This document shows, one piece after another, positions 8,116 to 15,981 of a stretch of 64,000 nucleotides of DNA (positions are counted from its first letter, which is position 1; each line of letters begins with the position of its first letter). The position numbers and the translations under genes are program-made. The stretch is from positions 5,518,001 through 5,582,000 of the forward strand of contig NZ_CP178740.1 in NCBI RefSeq assembly GCF_047324305.1, in the 5' to 3' direction. A model generated the notes under the pieces. That model did not search any database. It was not told the DNA's origin and worked only from the letters and a program-made list of their open reading frames with translations. Source of the stretch: Acerihabitans sp047324305 (GTDB lineage Bacteria; Pseudomonadota; Gammaproteobacteria; Enterobacterales; Enterobacteriaceae).

Positions 8116-8694
8116 ATGCAATTATCATCTCATGTCGTGACTGCCGCACTGGCGCTTGGGCTGGCCGTTTCCTCCGCATTTGCCGCTGATAAAGCCAAAA
8201 GCGCGAATGACGCCATACCACCCTTGATGCAGGAACTGTCGAAATATCAGAGCGCTGAAAAAAACGTTAATAACAATCTTAAAACGTTTGATACTCTCGA
8301 TTTCGACGTATATACCCATCAGAAATGGGATCGCCTGCATGAAAGCCATGCCCAGGATATCCTGGTGCATTATCCTGACGGCCATACGACCAAAGGATTG
8401 GCGGCCCATATTGTTGAATTAAAGCAAACATTCGTGTTTGCGCCGGATACGCATATCAATGTGCATCCGGTGCGCTTTGGTTCGGGCGAATGGACCGGGG
8501 TCATCGGCATGATGGAGGGAACCTTCACCAAACCGATGCCTTTGGGAAACGGCAAAATGGCGGCACCCACAGGCAAGCCATTTAAGCTGACGATGGCCAC
8601 CCTTGGCCATTGGACTAAAAGCGGCGTGATGGATGAAGAGTATTTGTTCTGGGACAACGCCTCGTTTATGCAGCAAATTGGATTGGCACATTAA
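8116..8694 (+). CDS. Periplasmic SnoaL-like ester-cyclase-family protein
   Basis: 192 residues with a signal peptide (MQLSSHVVTAALALGLAVSSAFA-AD). The mature part resembles SnoaL-like polyketide/ester cyclases: a helix around KTFDTLDFDVYTHQKWDRL, then HESHAQDILVHYPDGHTTKGL, a GVIGMMEGTF sheet and a WTKSGVMDEEYLFWDNASFMQQIGL end. Export is unusual for this fold. The start has AAGGAG upstream. It follows the reductase by 40 bases and probably shares its transcript. The substrate is unknown. Confidence 0.78.
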   Translation: MQLSSHVVTAALALGLAVSSAFAADKAKSANDAIPPLMQELSKYQSAEKNVNNNLKTFDTLDFDVYTHQKWDRLHESHAQDILVHYPDGHTTKGLAAHIVELKQTFVFAPDTHINVHPVRFGSGEWTGVIGMMEGTFTKPMPLGNGKMAAPTGKPFKLTMATLGHWTKSGVMDEEYLFWDNASFMQQIGLAH

Positions 8695-8933
8695 TATTAT
8701 CCTAGGCGCTGGGAATTGCCCCCCGGCGCAGATAAAATTGGCGATTCACGCGGCCAGTTCTTCTTCCTGGCGATTTTTCCAGCTTTTTATGTGCGTGACT
8801 TCAGCTGTATGTACACCGCTGACGCTCAGCCAGTGCACGATGGGAAGGGGTAGTCTGGTTTACCTTAATTCCTATGCCTGAAAACGACGAAAAACAAGAT
8901 AACAAATCTATATAGGATAATCATGAGGATATC

Positions 8934-9650
8934 ATGTTAGGACCATGGCTTAATAGTGCGGCAATTATCTCTGGGGGACTGCTAGGCATTTCATTCGCCA
9001 AACATGTACCAGAGCGGCTACGTGAAGGATTACCCGCAACTTTTGCGCTGGCATCGATATCGATCGGTATTGTGATGGTGATAAAAGTACAGAATATGCC
9101 GGCGGTAATTTTCGCATTGATCCTTGGAACCACATTAGGTGAATTGTTTTCCCTGGAGCATGGCGTTAAATGGGGGGCAGGAAAGCTTCAATACTGGCTA
9201 TCCCGAGTCATCAAAACCCGTAGCACTATGCCAGCAAAAGAATTCGCCCAAAGTTTTACCGCTATGATTGTCCTGTTTTGTGCCAGTGGACTAGGCATAG
9301 TCGGCGCATTGACCGAAGGATTCGAAGGTAATTATCAGCTGCTGCTGGTTAAATCGATTATGGACTTTTTTACCGCGATGATCTTTTCGATGTCACTTGG
9401 GATTACCTTAGTGATGGTGGCCATACCCCAGCTGTTAATCCAGAGCGCTTTATTTGGACTAGCGGTGTGGATTATGCCATATATGGATAAGGCGGCTTTC
9501 GCCGATTTCTCGGCCTGCGGTGGTATAATTATGATTGCCGTGGGACTTCGCATCGCACAGATTAAAATTTTTTCCGTGGTGAATTTTTTACCAGCGCTAT
9601 TGTTTGTTGTGCCACTTTCTTTTGTATGGAGGGCACTGATGACAGCTTGA
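8934..9650 (+). CDS. yqgA: DUF554 (YqgA-like) membrane protein
   Basis: 238 residues, almost entirely hydrophobic helices (about seven segments), starting MLGPWLNSAAIISGGLLGISFAK and containing the conserved ALILGTTLGELFSLE and IVLFCASGLGIVGALTEG stretches of DUF554. E. coli YqgA belongs here; the family is thought to be an inner-membrane transporter but its role is not settled. The ATG overlaps GAGGATATC upstream. No partner gene is obvious. Confidence 0.85.
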   Translation: MLGPWLNSAAIISGGLLGISFAKHVPERLREGLPATFALASISIGIVMVIKVQNMPAVIFALILGTTLGELFSLEHGVKWGAGKLQYWLSRVIKTRSTMPAKEFAQSFTAMIVLFCASGLGIVGALTEGFEGNYQLLLVKSIMDFFTAMIFSMSLGITLVMVAIPQLLIQSALFGLAVWIMPYMDKAAFADFSACGGIIMIAVGLRIAQIKIFSVVNFLPALLFVVPLSFVWRALMTA

Positions 9651-9740
9651 AAAAAAATTCTCTGTCGTGCCATTTTTTTTGCCACTATAAAAAATTGCCG
9701 CGGCATCATAGTAGGCGACCGTCTAGCGCCGTATTGCCCC

Positions 9741-10060
9741 TTACTCAGCAGGGATGTCGAGGTGCCACGGCAGGAGATCTTTGATCTTGTTGATGGGATG
9801 TTCCGCGATAACTGCCAGCACATGACGCAGATACGCTTCCGGTTCCACCCCGTTTAGCTTGCAACGCTCGTTCACCGCCGCGGTCCGAACCGAAGAACAG
9901 GCAATTTTTGCGGCCCGGGCTCACTACCCGCAGCGCGTTTGCGGCGATATTGTTATCGATCTCCGCCCAGCCATCGCCGGCGTAGTAGCACAACACCTGC
10001 CAGTGATTCATCAGATAGTTGGACGCCTTCGCCGTATCGGCCTGGCGCGACAGCGTGGTA
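9741..10060 (-). pseudogene. IS66-family transposase C-terminal remnant
   Basis: The minus strand encodes LSRQADTAKASNYLMNHW, WAEIDNNIAANALR, PGRKNCLFFGSDRGGER and, in another frame, KLNGVEPEAYLRHVLAVIAE...INKIKDLLPWH then TAA. This is the catalytic end of IS66 TnpC (EIDNN, GRKNxLFxGSDxGGE). The frame breaks after GGER, where roughly ten codons have been lost. The first two thirds of the transposase, TnpA/TnpB and both ends are absent. Confidence 0.85.
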
Positions 10061-10189
10061 AAGGCCCTATCAGTAACGATCGGGATCGTGCTTCGCACCC
10101 CTGCCTTCGTTACCCGGCCGGACGCCCCCGGATACAAATATCACCCGCACAACGCATTGGGATACTGCCAGGCAAGGACAACGATGTCT

Positions 10190-11053
10190 TCAGCGGTATA
10201 CCGGTATCAGGTATTGGCAATTCGATTGATGCAGCGTTGCTATCTCCTCTTTGCCTTGCGGATAAAAGCACTCTATATCCGGCCCCTGACGGCGCGTTAA
10301 TTTCAGCTTTGGCAAATAAGTGTCATACAGCATCAAAATAAAATTCTGCAGGCCGCCCGTATCTCCGTTATAGGTAAATAGCGCGTATTCACCGCCCGCC
10401 AGTATTACCGGTTGACCTGTGGGGGCATACTTTGGCTGAAGCGCAGTGGTGTAACGGAATATGACTTCCTGTCCCATTTCAGGGCTTTTATTCGGCAGTA
10501 CATGATTTAGACCAAACAAGACGGACGGTAAGATCCGCGCTTGCTCCAAATAGTGAAACCAAAAATCCGTATGCAAATCGGCGCGAAAAAAAGTGCTATC
10601 CCGCCCAAGCGACCCGGTATAGCTGCTGGTGACGCCGTATAACTGCACATCCTGTAAGGTGACATAGGTGAGCGGCGGCATAGTCGCGGCGCCTGGTCGT
10701 ATCGGAGGACAAATGCCAAACGACGGCCACTCCGTCGTATCGCGGTAAAAGGCGGGCGTTTGGCCAAACTGTTTTTTAAACGCCCGGGTGAAGCTCTGCC
10801 GGGAGTCAAAATGATATCTGATGGCAATATCAATAATGGGTAAATCGGTGACGCATAACGCCACCGCTGCCCGGGACAATCTGCGCGCCCGGGTATATGA
10901 ACCCAGCGTCGTACCGGTTATTCTGGAAAACATACGTTGTAAATGCCATTTTGAATAACCTGATTTACTCGCAATCCGATCCATTATTAATGGCTGATCC
11001 AAGTTATTTTCCAACCAGCCCAGCAGGGCAAAAATGATGTGGGAGGGATCCAT
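10190..11053 (-). CDS. Rob-like AraC/XylS regulator with GyrI-like domain
   Basis: 287 residues aligning with E. coli Rob from the first residue: MDPSHIIFALLGWLENNLDQPL against MDQAGIIRDLLIWLEGHLDQPL. The first 110 residues hold two helix-turn-helix units (SGYSKWHLQRMF; FDSRQSFTRAFKKQFGQTP). The rest is the GyrI-like small-molecule domain with GGEYALFTYNGDTGG and LTRRQGPDIECFYP. This start is chosen because GAGGA sits six bases upstream and it matches Rob; the ATG two codons earlier overlaps the ribosome site. Rob/MarA/SoxS proteins activate efflux and stress genes. It is probably a paralogue of the housekeeping rob. Confidence 0.85.
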   Translation of the reverse strand: MDPSHIIFALLGWLENNLDQPLIMDRIASKSGYSKWHLQRMFSRITGTTLGSYTRARRLSRAAVALCVTDLPIIDIAIRYHFDSRQSFTRAFKKQFGQTPAFYRDTTEWPSFGICPPIRPGAATMPPLTYVTLQDVQLYGVTSSYTGSLGRDSTFFRADLHTDFWFHYLEQARILPSVLFGLNHVLPNKSPEMGQEVIFRYTTALQPKYAPTGQPVILAGGEYALFTYNGDTGGLQNFILMLYDTYLPKLKLTRRQGPDIECFYPQGKEEIATLHQSNCQYLIPVYR

Positions 11054-11142
11054 CGGCATTCCTCATAACACTCATGGGCATAAAAAAACACAAACCGTGT
11101 GTCGGACCGATAGCCCCAACCCCCAGGTGGCGCATAAACGAT

Positions 11143-12828
11143 TTAAAAAGATGAGTGTTTATAATGGCTATAACCACCCTGCCAATAATTCTGCTCCAAT
11201 GACCGGGCAAGGTCCTTTTCCGACATGACCGACGCCACGCCTTCTTCCTGGGCGGTTTTGGCCACCTTAACGGCGATCGCGCGCGATATTTGCTGAATAT
11301 CATTCACCGGCGGCAGTAGCGGCCCCGCGCCGGTCATCGCCAAAGGCGAAGTGGCCGCCAATGCCTGGCTGGCCGCCATCAGCATGCCATCGGTGACGCG
11401 GCTGGCGCCCGATGCAAGAATGCCCAGCCCCAGGCCAGGGAAAATATACGCATTATTGCATTGGGGAATATCATAGCGTCGATCCTGGTAAATCACCGGC
11501 GCAAACGGGCTGCCCGTCGCCATCATTGCCGCGCCTTCGGTCCAGGCGAGCACGTCCTGCGGCCGGGCCTCCGCGCGCGATGTCGGATTGGACAGCGGCA
11601 TAATAATCGGCCGCGGGCAGTGGCGCAGCATTTCGTGCACGACTTCCTCAGTAAACAGCCCTGTCTGGCCGGAGACGCCGATAAGCACGCTCGGCTTGGC
11701 GTGACGCACCACGTCCAGCAGCGAGACGCTGGGTGTAGTCAGGCCCCAGCCGGCGAGCGAGGTGCGGGCGGTCACCAGCCGGCGCTGGAAATCAAGCAGG
11801 TTGGGCATATCGTCGGTCAACAGACCAAATCTATCGACCATAAAGACCTGGGCACGGGCTTCTTTTTCTCCGGCCCCTTCCGCCATCATTTGCGCGATGA
11901 TATTTTCAGCAATGCCGCAGCCGGCGGAACCCGCCCCGAGGAATACGACCCGGTGATCGCGTAACCGGCCGCCCGCGGCATGGCTGGCGGCGATCAGGGT
12001 TCCCAGCGTTACCGCGGCGGTACCCTGGATATCATCGTTAAAACAGCACAGCGTATGGCGATAACGTTCAAGCAGGGGCATGGCGTTCTTTTGGGCGAAA
12101 TCCTCGAACTGCAACAAGACGCGGGGCCAGCGGGTATTGACCGCCACGATAAAGGCGTCGATGAAGGCCATATATTCGTCATCGTTTATGCGCGGGTGCC
12201 GCCAGCCCATATACAGCGGGTCGTCCAGGCACTGCATATTGTTGGTTCCGACGTCCAGCATGATCGGTAACGTTTGTGCCGGATTAATGCCGCCGCAGGC
12301 GGTATATAAAGAGAGCTTGCCGATAGGAATGCCCATGCCGCCAATGCCCTGATCGCCCAACCCGAGAATGCGCTCCCCGTCGGTAACCACAATGATTCTG
12401 ATATCATGTTTAGAGAAATTCTGCAGCATGTCGTCAATACGATCCCGGTCCGGATAGGCAATAAACAACCCTCTGGCGCGGCGATAGATCGCCGAAAATC
12501 GCTCGCAGGCCTCGCCAACCGTTGGGGTGTAAATAATCGGCAGCATTTCGTCAAGATGATAACGCAACAAATTATAAAACAATGTCTCGTTGGTATCCTG
12601 GATATTACGCAAATAGATATGTTTCGAAATATCCCGTTTAAATTGGCAGTATTGAGAATAAGCGCGCTCCGTTTGCTCGCCGATGGTTTCGACCTGATTC
12701 GGTAACAGTCCGCAGAGATTGAGGGCGCGACGCTCTTGTTCGGTGAAAGCCGATCCCTTATTCAGCAAGGGATTATCCAGCAGCAATGACCCGGTATAAT
12801 GTGTGTACAACGTTTTGCACGATGCCAT
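11143..12828 (-). CDS. maeA: NAD-dependent malic enzyme (SfcA/MaeA type)
   Basis: 561 residues, close to E. coli MaeA throughout: LLNKGSAFTEQERR, HIYLRNIQDTNETLFY, the active-site IYTPTVGEACERF, GLGDQGIGGMGIPIGK, LLQFEDFAQKNAMPLL, the NAD Rossmann VFLGAGSAGCGIAE and MPLSNPTSRAE. It converts malate to pyruvate, CO2 and NADH. The start at 12828 (MASCKTLYTHYTG) has GAGGG upstream; a longer frame adds 38 implausible residues. It is divergent from a 2-HCT malate/citrate carrier, so the pair probably serves growth on external dicarboxylates. It may be a second copy, or a malolactic-type relative. Confidence 0.87.
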   Translation of the reverse strand: MASCKTLYTHYTGSLLLDNPLLNKGSAFTEQERRALNLCGLLPNQVETIGEQTERAYSQYCQFKRDISKHIYLRNIQDTNETLFYNLLRYHLDEMLPIIYTPTVGEACERFSAIYRRARGLFIAYPDRDRIDDMLQNFSKHDIRIIVVTDGERILGLGDQGIGGMGIPIGKLSLYTACGGINPAQTLPIMLDVGTNNMQCLDDPLYMGWRHPRINDDEYMAFIDAFIVAVNTRWPRVLLQFEDFAQKNAMPLLERYRHTLCCFNDDIQGTAAVTLGTLIAASHAAGGRLRDHRVVFLGAGSAGCGIAENIIAQMMAEGAGEKEARAQVFMVDRFGLLTDDMPNLLDFQRRLVTARTSLAGWGLTTPSVSLLDVVRHAKPSVLIGVSGQTGLFTEEVVHEMLRHCPRPIIMPLSNPTSRAEARPQDVLAWTEGAAMMATGSPFAPVIYQDRRYDIPQCNNAYIFPGLGLGILASGASRVTDGMLMAASQALAATSPLAMTGAGPLLPPVNDIQQISRAIAVKVAKTAQEEGVASVMSEKDLARSLEQNYWQGGYSHYKHSSF

Positions 12829-13210
12829 TTCACAACCCTCGCAGATAACATCAATAAATACGCTTGTATTTATATTTTTCCACTCACAGCCGGCGAGCAG
12901 CTTGGCATAAAGCAGTTGTCCGCACCCGGCTAAAAAACCCATCAGTGGTGACTGTTATAGCATGTCAGGTTGCAACTCTCAGTTAAATTTAATTATTAAT
13001 ATGCATTTTTAACTATTTAAAGTTTTTTAATTAAACAAAGATTAATTAAATTACCAAAAAGATTGTGTGATGAGTAGCGCACACAAATTATACGTCTGAG
13101 TATAAAATAAAACATCATAATTTTATAATATGTATTTAACGTCAGCTATTTAATCAATAAAACCCATTAACCTCTTATCAGCGCACCGCCAAAACAGCAA
13201 GGTGATTATA
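12829..13210. promoter_or_regulatory. AT-rich divergent promoter region with a TTGTGTG dyad
   Basis: About 380 bases between the malic enzyme and the carrier hold no gene. TTGTGTG (13063-13069) and CACACAA (13080-13086) form a 7-bp dyad with a 10-base spacer. It resembles an operator and only loosely a CRP site (spacing wrong). No regulator gene lies next to it, so a distant regulator is implied. Confidence 0.5.
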
Positions 13211-14554
13211 ATGGAAAAAATCGACAAACCGATTGAGAATTATGAAAAAACAGCAACGTCGCCCTCATCGACATTCTTCAGGCAATGCAACGGCGCTGAT
13301 ATCAGTTCGGTGCCGTTGATTCTTTTCATTACCATCGCCAGCATCGTGTTTATTTCCGCCTATTCCAGCTACCTGCCTAAAAATATGATTGGTGGTTTGG
13401 CCGTCATTATGACCCTGGGATTTTTGCTGTCGCATATTGGCCGACGGATTCCCGTGCTGCGCGATATTGGCGGCCCAGCCATTCTTTGTCTAATGGTACC
13501 GTCGGTAATGGTTTTTTTTGGCGTTTTTAAAATTAATACCCTGGAGACGGTACACCTGTTAATGAAGGAGGCCAACCTGCTGTATTTTGTTATCGCCAGC
13601 CTGGTGGTCGGCAGTATCCTCGGCATGAACCGTATTGTCCTGGTGCAAGGCATGATCCGTATGTTTATACCCTTGCTGGCGGGAACCGCAACGGCGGCGA
13701 TAAGCGGATTGGTGGTGGGTAAATTATTCGGGTATAGCGTTTACCATACTTTTTTCTTTATTATCGTCCCCATCCTGGGCGGCGGGATCGGCGAAGGTAT
13801 TTTACCCCTTTCCCTGGCTTATTCCGCCATCCTGGGCGCCTCGCCGGATGTTTACGTGGCGCAGTTGGCTCCCGCCGCCGTCGTGGGCAATATTTTCGCT
13901 ATCGTCTGCGCCGGCGTGCTGGCCCGTTTGGGCACCCGCCGCACTCACTGGAGTGGCGATGGCACATTAATCAGGTCGGCGGCGGAAAATGCCTTGTTTG
14001 CCCGAAAAGAAGAAGAACGTCCGGTGGATTTCGCGCTGATGGGCGGCGGTTTATTGATGATTTGCACCTTTTTCATCGTTGGGGGTTTAGTCGAAAAATG
14101 GGTTCATATTCCCGGACCGGTATTGATGATTCTGATTGCCGTACTGTGTAAATACGCGCGGGTGATCCCGGCAAAGATGGAGGAAGGAGCCCATAGTTTT
14201 TATAAATTTGTATCCACCACACTGGTATGGCCGCTTATGATTGGACTGGGCATGCTGTATGTCCCGCTGGAAAGCGTCGTCGCGGTGTTCTCCCTCGGCT
14301 ATGTGATCGTCTGTGCCTCGGTGGTCATTTCCATGGGCGTCGTGAGTTTTCTGATTGCGCCTTATCTCAATATGTACCCGATCGAGGCCGCCATCGTCAC
14401 ATGCTGCCACAGCGGACTGGGCGGGACCGGCGACGTTGCCATTCTATCAGCGTCGAACCGCATGTCATTGATGCCGTTCGCCCAGATATCCACCCGGATC
14501 GGCGGAGCATCGACGGTCATCGGCGCCACATTACTCCTTGGATGGCTGATCTAG
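13211..14554 (+). CDS. 2-hydroxycarboxylate (malate/citrate):Na+ symporter
   Basis: 447 residues of the 2-HCT family (CitS, MaeN, CimH). About eleven membrane segments flank two re-entrant GGxG loops: LGGGIGEGILPLSL (near residue 195) and CCHSGLGGTGDVAIL (near residue 398), followed by the family's NRM-x-L-MPFAQISTRIGGA signature. Such carriers import malate or citrate with sodium or exchange it for lactate. The ATG at 13211 has AAGG eight bases upstream; a GTG three codons earlier overlaps that site. Pairing with the malic enzyme favours malate. Confidence 0.87.
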   Translation: MEKIDKPIENYEKTATSPSSTFFRQCNGADISSVPLILFITIASIVFISAYSSYLPKNMIGGLAVIMTLGFLLSHIGRRIPVLRDIGGPAILCLMVPSVMVFFGVFKINTLETVHLLMKEANLLYFVIASLVVGSILGMNRIVLVQGMIRMFIPLLAGTATAAISGLVVGKLFGYSVYHTFFFIIVPILGGGIGEGILPLSLAYSAILGASPDVYVAQLAPAAVVGNIFAIVCAGVLARLGTRRTHWSGDGTLIRSAAENALFARKEEERPVDFALMGGGLLMICTFFIVGGLVEKWVHIPGPVLMILIAVLCKYARVIPAKMEEGAHSFYKFVSTTLVWPLMIGLGMLYVPLESVVAVFSLGYVIVCASVVISMGVVSFLIAPYLNMYPIEAAIVTCCHSGLGGTGDVAILSASNRMSLMPFAQISTRIGGASTVIGATLLLGWLI

Positions 14555-14759
14555 CATCCGCTACCGGGCCTATGCCAACGCCGTTCTCCGCGGGCTTAAA
14601 AATAACCTTGCCCACGTCTGATGCCAACATTTCCAAGGCAGGACTCGTTGTTTCTATTTACAAAACTTTAACGTATTTGACACGACTTAAATTGCTTTTT
14701 TATTTCAATCTGTTTTATTTGTTGACCAAGGGTAACGCAACCCACGAGGACGATGCCTT

Positions 14760-15356
14760 ATGCGCTGGCGCAACTCAGTCGACAGTTTCGGCCATATCAG
14801 CATTGCTATCCACTGGCTGGTGGCGTTGGCCGTTTACGGTATGTTTGCGCTAGGCCTGTGGATGGTGACGCTTGGCTATTATGCGACCTGGTATCATCGC
14901 GCGCCCGAACTGCACAAAAGCATCGGCTGTCTCCTGTTCGCCATGATGATCTTACGCCTGATCTGGCGTTTTATTTCCCCGCCGCCCAAACCCCTCAGCC
15001 ATTACTCGCCGCTGACCCGCGCCGGCGCGGTGCTGGCGCATTGGACTTTATATATCCTGCTCTTCGCCCTGCTTACCAGCGGGTATTTGATTTCCACCGC
15101 GGACGGGCAGCCGATAAATGTATTCGGCTGGTTTTCCGTTCCGGCCACCCTTAGCGGCCTGGCGGGGCAAGCCGATTTAGCGGGCGACATCCATTTGTAC
15201 CTGGCGTGGTGCGTGGTGATCCTGTCGGTATTGCACGGCCTGGCCGCGTTAAAACATCATTTTATCGATGGCGACATCACGCTTAAGCGGATGCTTGGGT
15301 ATCACCTTCATCAACCTGCGCAATATAAGGAAAAACACCATGCTGAAAAAGACTAG
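14760..15356 (+). CDS. yceJ: Cytochrome b561 (YceJ-like)
   Basis: 198 residues with four membrane helices and the histidines expected to hold two haems (HWLVALAVYG near residue 18, HKSIGCLLFAMM near 52, the HWTLYILLFALLTSGY helix, and LAWCVVILSVLHGLAALKHHF near 160). These b561 proteins shuttle electrons between quinol and periplasmic partners. The last 17 bases overlap the yceI start, and E. coli has the same yceJ-yceI order. Confidence 0.85.
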   Translation: MRWRNSVDSFGHISIAIHWLVALAVYGMFALGLWMVTLGYYATWYHRAPELHKSIGCLLFAMMILRLIWRFISPPPKPLSHYSPLTRAGAVLAHWTLYILLFALLTSGYLISTADGQPINVFGWFSVPATLSGLAGQADLAGDIHLYLAWCVVILSVLHGLAALKHHFIDGDITLKRMLGYHLHQPAQYKEKHHAEKD

Positions 15357-15915
15357 CCTGGGCCTGGCGACGGTCGCGTTATTTTTCGCCTCGGGCATAG
15401 CCGTTGCGGCGGAGTATAAAATTGATAAACAGGGCCAGCATGCTTTTATTCAATTCAAGATCAAACATCTTGGCTACAGCTGGCTCTACGGCGGTTTTAG
15501 GGATTTTGACGGCGGCTTCACATTCGACGCTGATAATCCCGCCGCCAGCAAGGTGAACGTGGTGATTAACACCGCAAGCGTCGATACCAATCATGCGGAA
15601 CGCGATAAACATCTCAGGAGCGCGGAGTTCCTCAACGTAGCACAACATCCCCAGGCCACCTTCGCCTCCACGCAGGTGAAAAAAGACGGCGATGAATGGG
15701 ATATCACCGGCAACCTGACGTTAAACGGCGTGACCAAACCCATTACCCTGGAAGCCAAATTGGTCGGCCAGGGCAACGATCCCTGGGGCGGCTATCGCGC
15801 GGGTTTCGAAGCTGAAGGAACCCTGGCGCTAAAAGATTTTAATATCACCACGGATCTGGGTCCGGCCTCGCAGCAGGTGGACGTGCTTATTTCAGTTGAA
15901 GGGATCAGGCAGTGA
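15340..15915 (+). CDS. yceI: YceI-family periplasmic isoprenoid-binding protein
   Basis: 191 residues with a signal peptide ending AVAA-EYKIDKQ. The body follows the YceI lipocalin-like pattern: HAFIQFKIKHLGYSWLYGGFRDFDG, INTASVDTNHAERDKHLRSAEFLNVAQHP, GNLTLNGVTKPITLEAKL and a C-terminal ALKDFNITTDLGPASQQVDVLISVEG. Relatives carry polyisoprenoids such as ubiquinone precursors in the periplasm. It is coupled to the upstream b561 gene by overlap. Confidence 0.9.
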   Translation: MLKKTSLGLATVALFFASGIAVAAEYKIDKQGQHAFIQFKIKHLGYSWLYGGFRDFDGGFTFDADNPAASKVNVVINTASVDTNHAERDKHLRSAEFLNVAQHPQATFASTQVKKDGDEWDITGNLTLNGVTKPITLEAKLVGQGNDPWGGYRAGFEAEGTLALKDFNITTDLGPASQQVDVLISVEGIRQ

Positions 15916-15981
15916 CCTGCCGGCCATCCCCGTTTTTTCACCGCCGCCAGGGTTCTCTGCTTTCCGGCGGCGCAATATCCG

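Noticed and set aside
8695..8933. Possible transposase tail on the minus strand before the DUF554 gene
   Set aside because: A short frame resembles transposase-like basic sequence only vaguely; no motif could be confirmed.
13063..13086. CRP site in the malic enzyme/carrier promoter region
   Set aside because: Half-sites resemble TGTGA but spacing and symmetry do not fit; kept only as an unidentified dyad.
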